From Dysgonamonadaceae bacterium (lineage in GTDB: Bacteria; Bacteroidota; Bacteroidia; Bacteroidales; Azobacteroidaceae), in contig JAISYG010000081.1 of assembly GCA_031270075.1 (NCBI GenBank), forward strand, positions 1-48,154: a stretch of DNA of 48,154 bases, in the 5' to 3' direction. Shown here one piece after another: positions 27,973 through 36,143 of this stretch (position 1 is the stretch's first letter; every line of letters begins with the position of its first letter). Made by a program: the position numbers and the translations under genes. The notes beneath the pieces were generated by a model. The model was not told the DNA's origin. It saw only the letters and a list, made by a program, of their open reading frames with translations, and did no database searches.

Positions 27973-29436
27973 ATGAAAGTAATAGTTAAAACGTTGATTC
28001 TCGCGGCGCTGCTGTCCGGCATAGGATGCAGTGAAAAAGCGGAAGCGTTAGTGGATGTGCTGTTCAACAAGATGCAGACCACGATGACGCCCGGAACCAC
28101 CTACCGGTTTGAAATTACATTTTATCCACAAGATGCATCAAATAGGGAGCTTACGTGGTTTTCGGGCAACGAGAGCGTTGCTACAGTGAGTGATGACGGC
28201 GAGGTTACCGCTATTCGCGAAGGCTTTGCCGACATATATGTGCGCAATGAAAAAAACGCTATCGAAAAAACGCTTCAGGTGCAGGTCATTCCCGAGTTTA
28301 CCGGGATTCCCGTTGTCGCCGGTATGGATTGGAGCTGGAGTGAATTGCCTCCGGCGGAATTTTATACGGCGATGCGGGAAGCTGGTATTACGCATCAATT
28401 TGCTTACAATGTGCCTACGGCGCGAATAGCAGAGAAAAATATGGACAATGCCTGGGCGTATGGCATCGAAACGATTGCTGATACAAAGGAATTGAAATCA
28501 GACCTCACACAGACCGTCAAGCGCTTGATGAATCATCAGGGGCTTGACGGATATCTGATACAGGATGAGCCAAAAGCGCCTGATTTTCCCTATTTGAACG
28601 AATTGGTTCAACAGGTGAAAGCCATTGACGACAAGCATTTTTGCTTAATCAACCTGAATCCCATTTATCAGCAGCCTCATCTGGGCACAAGCACCTACCG
28701 TGAATACGTCCATCGTTCCATCGTAGAGGCGCCAACGGAATTTGTATCCTTCGACAATTACCCGATATGGTATAGCGACGGCATACGATCGGTAATGGAA
28801 GATTGGTATGAAAATATTGAAATCATTGCCGACGAAGCGCACAGGGCAGGCAAGGTGTTCTGGGCCTACACGCTTACCGCATCGCACTATTCGTATCCGG
28901 TCCCCACGCTGAACGATATGCGCCTGCAGGTGTTTTCATACCTGATATATGGAGCGCAGGGACTGATGTATTTTATGTGGTCTACCGGCAATACGATTGA
29001 TTTTCGCTCCGTGCCGGTTACGCCTTCGGGCGAAAAGACGGAATCTTACCCTGTCATGGTGCAGATAAACAACGAAATCAAAGGCTTGACGCCGGTATTT
29101 CAGGACGCTGATTTTCTTTGGGTACGGCATACCGGAGACCCGCGCATACCGCAAGGGACAACGCGGTTAGACAACAGTGAGTTGCCGCCGGTTATCAAAT
29201 CGCTCCATATCGCAACGCCGGGTTTTGGCGCAGCCGTTTCCTTGCTGGAAAACAAAGGATTTGGCTATCTGGTCGTTTTGAACCGCAATATCAACAACAG
29301 CATTACGGTACAGGCGGAAGTGGCTGCTAACGTAAAAACGGTAGCCAAAGACGGCGTTTCGACGACGATAGGGACAGGCGTAAAAAACTATACCCTTGCC
29401 CCGGGCGACCTGTACATATACCAGTGGAAGAAGTAA
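27973..29436 (+). CDS. BIG2 domain plus TIM-barrel glycoside-hydrolase-like lipoprotein
   Basis: BIG2 unit (WFSGNESVATVSDDGEVTAIREGFADIYV) followed by VVAGMDWSWSELPPAEFYTAMREAGI, GYLIQDEPKAPDFPYLNELV and EFVSFDNYPIWY, which suggest a clan GH-A-like barrel; exact GH family not recognised. Confidence 0.65.
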   Translation: MKVIVKTLILAALLSGIGCSEKAEALVDVLFNKMQTTMTPGTTYRFEITFYPQDASNRELTWFSGNESVATVSDDGEVTAIREGFADIYVRNEKNAIEKTLQVQVIPEFTGIPVVAGMDWSWSELPPAEFYTAMREAGITHQFAYNVPTARIAEKNMDNAWAYGIETIADTKELKSDLTQTVKRLMNHQGLDGYLIQDEPKAPDFPYLNELVQQVKAIDDKHFCLINLNPIYQQPHLGTSTYREYVHRSIVEAPTEFVSFDNYPIWYSDGIRSVMEDWYENIEIIADEAHRAGKVFWAYTLTASHYSYPVPTLNDMRLQVFSYLIYGAQGLMYFMWSTGNTIDFRSVPVTPSGEKTESYPVMVQINNEIKGLTPVFQDADFLWVRHTGDPRIPQGTTRLDNSELPPVIKSLHIATPGFGAAVSLLENKGFGYLVVLNRNINNSITVQAEVAANVKTVAKDGVSTTIGTGVKNYTLAPGDLYIYQWKK

Positions 29437-29460
29437 AAATCAAGAAGTAAAAATAAAAAA

Positions 29461-30801
29461 ATGAAAAAGCATCGTTATATCGACCTCTTGGCATCGCTCG
29501 TGGTAGTGGGATGGTTGATTGTATCCTGCAAAGGAAAAGAGGATACGGCTGTGAGCATCACATTGCATACCCATACCCTGTCGCTATTGACAGGCGAATC
29601 GGAAACATTGACCGCCCTTGTTACCCCGAGCAATCAAATCCTTCATTGGACAAGTAGCAACCCGGATATTGCGACTGTTGACGATGGAGTAGTTCATGCA
29701 ACAGATGCAGGAAAAGCCATTATTCAGGTAAAAGCAGGAAACGGCGCGGCTTTTTGCGATATTACCGTTACAGCGCCGCCGGTTGAGGTAACAGCCGTTA
29801 AATTGGGTACCTCCGTTTTAAGCCTGCCTGTCGGAGGAAAAGAAACGCTGACGGCAACCATAGAGCCGCCCAACGCTACCAATCAAAATGTACGCTGGCA
29901 CAGCAGCAATGAAACGGTGGCCACCGTTGACGAAGGGGTGGTTACCGCTTTGGAGAAAGGTACATCCGTGATAACGGCTACTTCCCTGTCCCATCCGGAA
30001 AAAAAAGCGGCGCTTACCTTAACGGTGGTTGACCCCGCTATCACGCCGATGCAACCCGAAAACGGCGCTCAGGTCAATATTGCCTGCGGCCGTCCGGTAG
30101 CGTTCCGTTGGGTCTCAAGCAAGGCGCCTTCCGCAGGTTTTATCCTGTCCATAAGCGTCAACGACAATATGTCGTCGCCATGGGAGATACCTGTTGACGA
30201 AACTTCGACAACGCTCTCTGCCGACAGCATTGTCACACACATGGATGGCTCCATACCCGATCATACAACAGGAAAGCTGTATTGGTCGGTACGAACCGCA
30301 ACGCCGTCTGACAATATTCAGGCGTCGCCGACAATGGAACTGAATGTGTCACGAGAAATAATAGCCCTTGTCCCATTAAGTTTCAGCCAGGGCAGTGGGG
30401 GAGGCGTCACTTTGATTACGGAAGCAGGATATGTTACGCTCAAAACCACAGCCTCAGACCCGTGGATAAGGACAACGACTTTAGGAACTGTCCTGCCGGA
30501 TGGCGCCAACCGGGTGCTGACTTTTGAATACAAAAGTAACGGCGTGGAAGAAGGTTGCGCTTTTTACTGGTGTGTAAACGGCGGCGCTCAGGGCTGGAAA
30601 GTGAGTACGGCGCCGCTGCCTTACGCTACCGATTGGAGGCGTTTTGAGTTCGACCTCGCCGCTCCGATTCTCTTGTATGAGTTTGGCGTAAGCGATTTGG
30701 GAGGACAACCGCCCGCCAATCATTTTATCCGTTTTGACCCCAGTGGAGACGCCGGCTTTGAAATATCCATACGCAATTTCCAGATACAGGTGTTTGACTA
30801 A
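29461..30801 (+). CDS. Lipoprotein with two BIG2 domains and a C-terminal beta-sandwich (third, diverged SGBP-like protein)
   Basis: LIVSCKGKED lipobox; WTSSNPDIATVDDGVVHATDAGKAIIQV and WHSSNETVATVDEGVVTALEKGTSVITATS. Confidence 0.8.
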   Translation: MKKHRYIDLLASLVVVGWLIVSCKGKEDTAVSITLHTHTLSLLTGESETLTALVTPSNQILHWTSSNPDIATVDDGVVHATDAGKAIIQVKAGNGAAFCDITVTAPPVEVTAVKLGTSVLSLPVGGKETLTATIEPPNATNQNVRWHSSNETVATVDEGVVTALEKGTSVITATSLSHPEKKAALTLTVVDPAITPMQPENGAQVNIACGRPVAFRWVSSKAPSAGFILSISVNDNMSSPWEIPVDETSTTLSADSIVTHMDGSIPDHTTGKLYWSVRTATPSDNIQASPTMELNVSREIIALVPLSFSQGSGGGVTLITEAGYVTLKTTASDPWIRTTTLGTVLPDGANRVLTFEYKSNGVEEGCAFYWCVNGGAQGWKVSTAPLPYATDWRRFEFDLAAPILLYEFGVSDLGGQPPANHFIRFDPSGDAGFEISIRNFQIQVFD

Positions 30802-30803
30802 TG

Positions 30804-31211
30804 GATTAAAATGCGAATAGAGAAAAGTAACAGTTGAGACCTTTATTCTCACGGCCCTGTTGTTGGGCATAGGAGACAGTAAAACGCTACGGGCACAGGT
30901 CATTCCCGCGTTTATCGGGATTCCCGTTGTCGCCGGTATGGATGGGCGTTGGGGTGAATGGCCTCCGGCGGATTTTATACGGCGATGCGGGAAGCCGGCA
31001 TCACGCATCACGCATCACGCATCAATTTGCCTGCAATTACGACCCCGCAAAGGCGGATCACTTCGCTCGCCAAAACGTTCCAGCTGAAATACCAATACAC
31101 GCTGCCGGATGGAACCGAATGTCGCATCCCGAGACGCTCATCTTCCCCAACCGCATCCACGACGTGCAGGAAAACGGCATTTATATCAACGAATGGAGAG
31201 ACATCGAATAA
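30804..31211 (+). pseudogene. Decayed, internally deleted copy of the 27973 gene fused to a second frameshifted fragment
   Basis: TTATTCTCACGGCCCTGTTGTTGGGCATAGGA matches the signal-peptide DNA of 27973; CAGGTCATTCCCGCGTTTATCGGGATTCCCGTTGTCGCCGGTATGGATGGG matches the barrel start; the intervening ~230 bp are missing and the start codon is lost. Confidence 0.8.
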
Positions 31212-31216
31212 GAAAA

Positions 31217-31566
31217 CCTTCCCACAGATGTAGAAAACGCCGTTTTTCAAAAAATAAGCCTTCCCACAGATGTTGAAACGCCTTTTTTAAAAAAAATAGC
31301 CTTCCCACAGACGTAGAAACGCCCTTTTTCAAAAAATAAGCCTTCCCACAGATGTTGAAACGCCTTTTTTCAAAAAAATAGCCTTCCCACAGATGTTGAA
31401 ACGCCTTTTTTCAAAAAATAGCCTTCCCACAGATGTTGAAACGCCTTTTTTCAAAAAATAAGCCTTCCCACAGATGTAGAAACGCCCTTTTTCAAAAAAT
31501 AAGCCTTCCCACAGACGTTGAAACGCCTTTTTTCAAAAAATAGCCTTCCCACAGACGTTGAAACGC
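31217..31566. repeat. ~41-bp tandem repeat array, 8 full units plus a 23-bp partial; consensus CCTTCCCACAGAYGTWGAAACGCCYTTTTTCAAAAAATA(A)G
   Basis: Units start at 31217, 31259, 31300, 31341, 31382, 31422, 31463, 31504 and 31544. Length varies 40-42 bp by A/T homopolymer slippage. Confidence 0.97.
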
Positions 31567-31758
31567 AAGCAATACCTCGAGTTCCGGAATTACGGCGATA
31601 CCGAAACCGAATTGAAAGAGAAAATACAAAACCTGTTTGACCGCGCCAAAAGCAAGTGGGAAGGCGTATTTTCGCCCGATGCAAAAATAGAACTGACGGC
31701 ATCGCATCTTTCCGTTTGTACAATATGTGAAAAAAATAGTATATTTGCAAAATGGTAA
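31567..31758 (+). pseudogene. C-terminal remnant of an unidentified gene abutting the 41-bp array
   Basis: KQYLEFRNYGDTETELKEKIQNLFDRAKSKWEGVFSPDAKIELTASHLSV reads as normal protein composition but has no start outside the repeat array. Confidence 0.4.
31715..31747 (+). promoter_or_regulatory. Bacteroidetes-type promoter for the R-M operon (TTTG 31715-31718, N21, TATATTTG 31740-31747)
   Basis: Motifs and spacing read directly; located only 4 nt before the methyltransferase ATG. Confidence 0.6.
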
Positions 31759-32549
31759 CAAATAAGATAATAATACAAGAAAATGATTATTTGAACAAAA
31801 TAATTTGCGGAGACAGCCTAACGGTAATGCGCCAAATGCCTGACAAATGTTTGGATTTGGTGGTAACCTCGCCACCTTACAACCTGAAAAATTCTACCGG
31901 TAACGGTATGAAAGACGGTAGAGGAGGCAAATGGGCAGGGGCGGCGTTGGTAAATGGTTATAGTCATTACGATGACAATATGCCACATCAAGAATATGCC
32001 GAATGGCAACACAACTGTTTGAAGGAAATGTTCCGTCTGATTAAAAACGACGGCGCTATTTTCTACAATCACAAATGGCGTGTTCAGGATGGATTGATTC
32101 AAGATAGAAAGGACATCATCAGAGATTTGCCGGTGCGGCAAATTATCATTTGGCGAAGAAAAGGCGGCATTAACTTTAACTCAGGCTATTTTTTGCCTAC
32201 TTACGAAGTCATCTATCTAATTCCTAAACCCAATTTCAAACTTGTTTCTAAAGCAAATGCATACGGCGATGTATGGGAATTTACGCAGGAAATGAACAAT
32301 GAACATCCAGCGCCTTTCCCCGTTGCCTTAATTGACAGAATTATAGGTTCAACAAATGCACAAATCATTTTAGACCCGTTTATGGGAAGCGGTACAACAG
32401 CCATTGTTGCAATAGGATTAAAAAGAAATTACATCGGGATAGAACTTTCTCCTGTTTACTGCGAAATGGCAGAAAAACGAATAGCAAAAAATAAAATACA
32501 AAGTGAAGTAATGAAATTTCATCCATTATCTCTATTTAACGAATTATGA
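31752..32549 (+). CDS. Site-specific DNA methyltransferase, SPPY-type (probably N4-cytosine)
   Basis: TSPPYNLKNSTGNG (motif IV) precedes DPFMGSGTTAIVAIGLKRNYIGIELSPVYCEMAEKRI (motif I), i.e. beta-class order. Confidence 0.93.
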   Translation: MVTNKIIIQENDYLNKIICGDSLTVMRQMPDKCLDLVVTSPPYNLKNSTGNGMKDGRGGKWAGAALVNGYSHYDDNMPHQEYAEWQHNCLKEMFRLIKNDGAIFYNHKWRVQDGLIQDRKDIIRDLPVRQIIIWRRKGGINFNSGYFLPTYEVIYLIPKPNFKLVSKANAYGDVWEFTQEMNNEHPAPFPVALIDRIIGSTNAQIILDPFMGSGTTAIVAIGLKRNYIGIELSPVYCEMAEKRIAKNKIQSEVMKFHPLSLFNEL

Positions 32550-33334
32550 TGAAAATATACACAAAAGACAGCCTGATAAAAGAATTTCGCGCTATTGCCC
32601 AAAAAGGGTGGATACCCAATGCACGGCACGGTAACAGTGGAGGAATTGGCAATACGCTTGAAGATTTGTTGGAAATTGAAGAAAACAACCTTCCCATTCC
32701 CAATGCTGCAGAATGGGAATTGAAAGCCCAACGACTGAATACATCCTCGCTGACAACGCTTTTTCACACAGAGCCTTCACCGCGAGCCGTAAAATTTGTT
32801 CCTCAAATACTATTGCTGAATTACGGTTGGCAACATCAGGAGGCGTGAAAAAAGTATCCTGAAACAGAATTGAGTTTTCGCCAAACCATTCACGGCAATT
32901 CGCCGAGTGACAGAGGTTTCATGGTTAAGATTGATAGAAATGAGCGAAAAGTTTTGATTTCATTTGACAGCGACAGCGTTGCTGATGTTCATAGAGAATG
33001 GTTGAAAACGGTAAAACAACGAATAGGATTAGGACGACTTGACCCACAGCCCTATTGGGGATTTGATGACTTGTCAAACAAAGCCGGAACGAAACTTTTG
33101 AATTGTTTTTATGTACAGGCAGATGTAAAGAAAGAAGATAACAAGGAATTTTATCACTATTGTAAGGTAACAATGCTGCAAAAATTTAATTTTAACGGCT
33201 TCTTAAATCAAATTGAAAAGGGAAATATCTTAGTTGATTTCGATGCACGAACAGGACATAATCATGGCACAAAATTTCGGATGCGACAAAATTGTTTGCC
33301 TGAATTGTACGAAAAAATAAAAAAGATAATATGA
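32546..33334 (+). pseudogene. MvaI/BcnI-family restriction endonuclease interrupted by a single in-frame TGA at 32846-32848
   Basis: ORFs 32546..32848 and 32870..33334 are in the same frame: ...YGWQHQEA*KKYPETELSFRQTIHGNSPSDRGFMVKID... Catalytic-region-like NAAEWELKAQR on the 5' side; start overlaps the MTase stop (ATGA). Confidence 0.82.
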
Positions 33335-33987
33335 AAGAATATTTTCTGGCGACAAAGCGGCTGGATGCGGAATATTATCAACCGAAATATGAGGAAATAG
33401 TATCAAAGGCCAAACAGCAGAATTATGATTTGTTGGGTAATTTGGTATCTATCAAAAAATCAATAGAGCCGGGTTCGGATGCATACAGCGATGAAGGCTT
33501 GCCGTTTTTGCGCGTTGCCGATTACAACAAGTTCGGAATTTCTATGCCAGAAAAGAAACTTTCCGACAGTTTCTGTAAAGACAACGCAACATTAATAGGC
33601 GGTCTTAAACCCAAGAAAGAAACGATATTATTCTCCAAAGACGGCAGCGTCGGGACGGCATACATGCTTCGCGAAGATGCCGATTTTATTACTTCCGGCG
33701 CCATTCTTCATTTGATGATTAAAGACAAAAAAGTTCTGCCGGAATATTTGACTTTGACGTTAAACTCCGAAGTAGTGCAGCAGCAAGCCGAACGTGACGC
33801 AGGCGGCTCAATCATCTTGCATTGGCGAAGGGAGGAAATTGAAAACGTGGTAGTTCCTATTGTGGATATTAAGATTCAACACCAAATCGCCGCTCTAATC
33901 GAAAAAAGTTTTTACCTTTGCGGGGAAAGTCAACGGTTATTGAAAGAGGCTAAAGATATGGTGGAAAAGGAAATAGAAAAAATTTAA
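33331..33987 (+). CDS. Half-size HsdS-like specificity protein (single target recognition domain)
   Basis: TKRLDAEYYQPKYEEI; LPFLRVADYNKFGI; TILFSKDGSVGTAYM; HWRREEIENVVVPIVDIKIQHQIAALIEKSFYL. Start overlaps the endonuclease stop (ATGA). Confidence 0.82.
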   Translation: MKEYFLATKRLDAEYYQPKYEEIVSKAKQQNYDLLGNLVSIKKSIEPGSDAYSDEGLPFLRVADYNKFGISMPEKKLSDSFCKDNATLIGGLKPKKETILFSKDGSVGTAYMLREDADFITSGAILHLMIKDKKVLPEYLTLTLNSEVVQQQAERDAGGSIILHWRREEIENVVVPIVDIKIQHQIAALIEKSFYLCGESQRLLKEAKDMVEKEIEKI

Positions 33988-33999
33988 ATTAAACATGCT

Positions 34000-35400
34000 A
34001 TGAATAGGATTATACTTATTGGCAATGGATTTGATTTGGCACATAATTTGAGAACAAGCTATCGAAACTTCATTGATGATTATTGGGATAAAAAGAATGA
34101 GTTATTGCAAAAACGATACAAGGAAAGCGAAATAAAATCATATGAAGATTATGAAGATAAAGATATTATTGTCAGGAATATTACTTGGTGGCAGACATCA
34201 TCTTTCAATAACAATGAAAAAAAATACGGTTACAACATGTTTGTTGATAGGCTCAGACAAGGGCATGTCAGAGGTAATTTACATTTCAAAAACCATTTTT
34301 TGAAACGTATTACGGAGAATGCGGTTATTAATAGTTGGGTAGATATTGAAAATGAGTATTACGAAGAACTTAAAAACGTTTTGAATAGACTAAATCCATA
34401 CGGGAAAGATGCAAAATTGTTGAATAGACATTTTAATCAAATAAAAATAGAATTAGAGAAGTATCTAACAGAAACATTAAAATTAAAATTAACGAATGGA
34501 ACGGAAAAAATCATTGGTTTGGAACATCTAATTTATTCAAAATTTTCTTTTGCGGATTTCACACAAAAAGGGAAAGATAATCTAATAGATATTGCATATC
34601 AAAAAATTCTATCTTTAAAAGAGAAAGATGAAAAACAAGAATTATCCATGCTTGATACAAGTGAAGAAACAATGACTCTTTATGATAATATTAAGACATT
34701 GGTTTCAAAGAATACACCAATAATTCATGAATCATTGGTGTATTCTTTTGACACAAGAGAAGATTTTGTGAAGTTATTAGATAAGCGTAAAGATATGATT
34801 GATATCTCATCATTGTTATTGCCTGAAAATGTTTTGTTTTTGAACTTTAATTATACCAATACAGAAGATAAATACTCCATTAATAACCCCATTAATAACT
34901 ACTTTGCGAATAAAACAGAAAACTATAAACAAGAATTTAAAATTAATCAAGAAACTATTCATATTCACAGCGAATTGAATAATCGAAAAAACCCAATAAT
35001 CTTTGGTTATGGAGATGAACTTGACGATGATTACAAACAAATTTTGAAAAAGAACGACAATAATTTATTGGAAAATGTAAAATCAATAAAATATGGTGAA
35101 ACTTATAATTATAAAAGACTGTTAAATTTTATAGAATCAGACAATTATCAGGTTTTTATAATGGGGCATTCATGTGGAAATTCAGATAGAACATTGTTAA
35201 ATACTTTATTTGAACATACAAATTGTCAATCAATAAAAATATTTTATCACAAAAAAGTCAATGGCCAAGAAGAGAGTGATGATTTTAGCAATATCTATAG
35301 AAACGTAACCCGTAATTTTAAAAATTTTGCTAATTTAAGAGCAAAAGTTGTTGATAAATCCAATTCAATTTCTTTTCCGCAGCTAGAAAAGAACAATTAA
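34000..35400 (+). CDS. abiH: AbiH-family phage abortive infection protein
   Basis: MNRIILIGNGFDLAHNLRTSYRNFIDDYW N-terminus and VFIMGHSCGNSDRTLLNTLFEH C-terminal motif; markedly AT-rich. Confidence 0.87.
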   Translation: MNRIILIGNGFDLAHNLRTSYRNFIDDYWDKKNELLQKRYKESEIKSYEDYEDKDIIVRNITWWQTSSFNNNEKKYGYNMFVDRLRQGHVRGNLHFKNHFLKRITENAVINSWVDIENEYYEELKNVLNRLNPYGKDAKLLNRHFNQIKIELEKYLTETLKLKLTNGTEKIIGLEHLIYSKFSFADFTQKGKDNLIDIAYQKILSLKEKDEKQELSMLDTSEETMTLYDNIKTLVSKNTPIIHESLVYSFDTREDFVKLLDKRKDMIDISSLLLPENVLFLNFNYTNTEDKYSINNPINNYFANKTENYKQEFKINQETIHIHSELNNRKNPIIFGYGDELDDDYKQILKKNDNNLLENVKSIKYGETYNYKRLLNFIESDNYQVFIMGHSCGNSDRTLLNTLFEHTNCQSIKIFYHKKVNGQEESDDFSNIYRNVTRNFKNFANLRAKVVDKSNSISFPQLEKNN

Positions 35401-35402
35401 TT

Positions 35403-36074
35403 ATGCCCTACGATCCAAATAAACATCATCGCCGCAGCATTCGCCTGAAAGGATACGATTATTCGCAGGCAGGATTGTATTTTGTTACGATATGTTGTCA
35501 GAACAGGATATGTTATTTTGGGAAAATCGAAAATGGGGAAATGATATTGAATGATGCGGGCAAAATGGTAGAAAAATGGTATTTGGAGTTGGCAAATAAA
35601 TTTCCAGACATTGAACCGGACGAATATGTTGTTATGCCGAATCATTTTCATGCCATTATCGTAAATACGGGGACAAACGTAGGGGCGCACCTGCGTGTGC
35701 GCCCCTACCTGCGTGTGCGCCCGAATCCGAATCCGAATCCGAATGACATTCCCGACAATGTACATTTCCCAAACAATGAATCCATTTCAGGCGAACCTGT
35801 TTTGGGCGAACACATATGTTTGGGCGAACACATAGGTTTGGGCGAACACATAGGTTCGCCACTAAGTGCGGTAACACAATGGTTTAAAACCATGTCCACC
35901 AACGAATATATACGTGGGGTAAAAACATTGGGTTGGCATCCATTCACCAAAAAATTATGGCAACGTAATTATTACGAACACATCATCCGAAACGAACAAT
36001 CGTATCAAAAGATATCTGATTATATCATTCACAATCCTGAAAAATGGCAGGATGATAAATTCTATTTTGAATAA
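35403..36074 (+). CDS. REP-associated tyrosine transposase (RAYT, Y1_Tnp / IS200-like)
   Basis: HRRSIRLKGYDYSQAGLYFVTICCQNR; HUH motif VVMPNHFHAIIV; C-terminal WQRNYYEHIIRNEQSYQKISDYIIHNPEKW. Confidence 0.92.
   Translation: MPYDPNKHHRRSIRLKGYDYSQAGLYFVTICCQNRICYFGKIENGEMILNDAGKMVEKWYLELANKFPDIEPDEYVVMPNHFHAIIVNTGTNVGAHLRVRPYLRVRPNPNPNPNDIPDNVHFPNNESISGEPVLGEHICLGEHIGLGEHIGSPLSAVTQWFKTMSTNEYIRGVKTLGWHPFTKKLWQRNYYEHIIRNEQSYQKISDYIIHNPEKWQDDKFYFE
35679..35722. repeat. REP-like hairpin GTAGGGGCGCAC-ctgcgt-GTGCGCCCCTAC plus adjacent direct repeat CCTGCGTGTGCGCCC
   Basis: Perfect 12-bp inverted repeat 35679-35690/35697-35708; 15-bp direct repeat 35690-35704/35708-35722; inside the RAYT ORF. Confidence 0.93.
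35721..35744. repeat. (CCGAAT)x4 hexanucleotide repeat inside the RAYT ORF (NPNPNPNP)
   Basis: CCGAATCCGAATCCGAATCCGAAT read directly. Confidence 0.93.
35803..35866. repeat. 18-bp direct repeats (TTTGGGCGAACACATAGG) inside the RAYT ORF, encoding LGEHIG units
   Basis: Three successive copies TTTTGGGCGAACACATATG / TTTGGGCGAACACATAGG / TTTGGGCGAACACATAGG. Confidence 0.9.
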
Positions 36075-36096
36075 CGAATCATTTTTCGTCAAAAAT

Positions 36097-36127
36097 TTTG
36101 CAGTTTTAAATAAAAGCATTACCTTTG
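36097..36127 (+). promoter_or_regulatory. Canonical Bacteroidetes promoter for tRNA-Met/Ile2 (TTTG-N19-TACCTTTG)
   Basis: TTTG 36097-36100 and TACCTTTG 36120-36127, 16 nt before the tRNA 5' end. Confidence 0.75.
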
Positions 36128-36143
36128 CGCCCGATTTGTAAGA

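Noticed and set aside
31217-31566. Possible CRISPR array (GTTGAAAC-like motif, regular spacing)
   Set aside because: The whole ~41-bp unit repeats with no unique spacers, and no cas genes are in the window; it is a simple tandem array.
32846-32848. Alternative genetic code (TGA as Gly) or selenocysteine recoding
   Set aside because: TGA is used as a normal stop in neighbouring genes (for example murC and ftsW), and I saw no convincing SECIS-like structure; nonsense mutation or sequence error is simpler.
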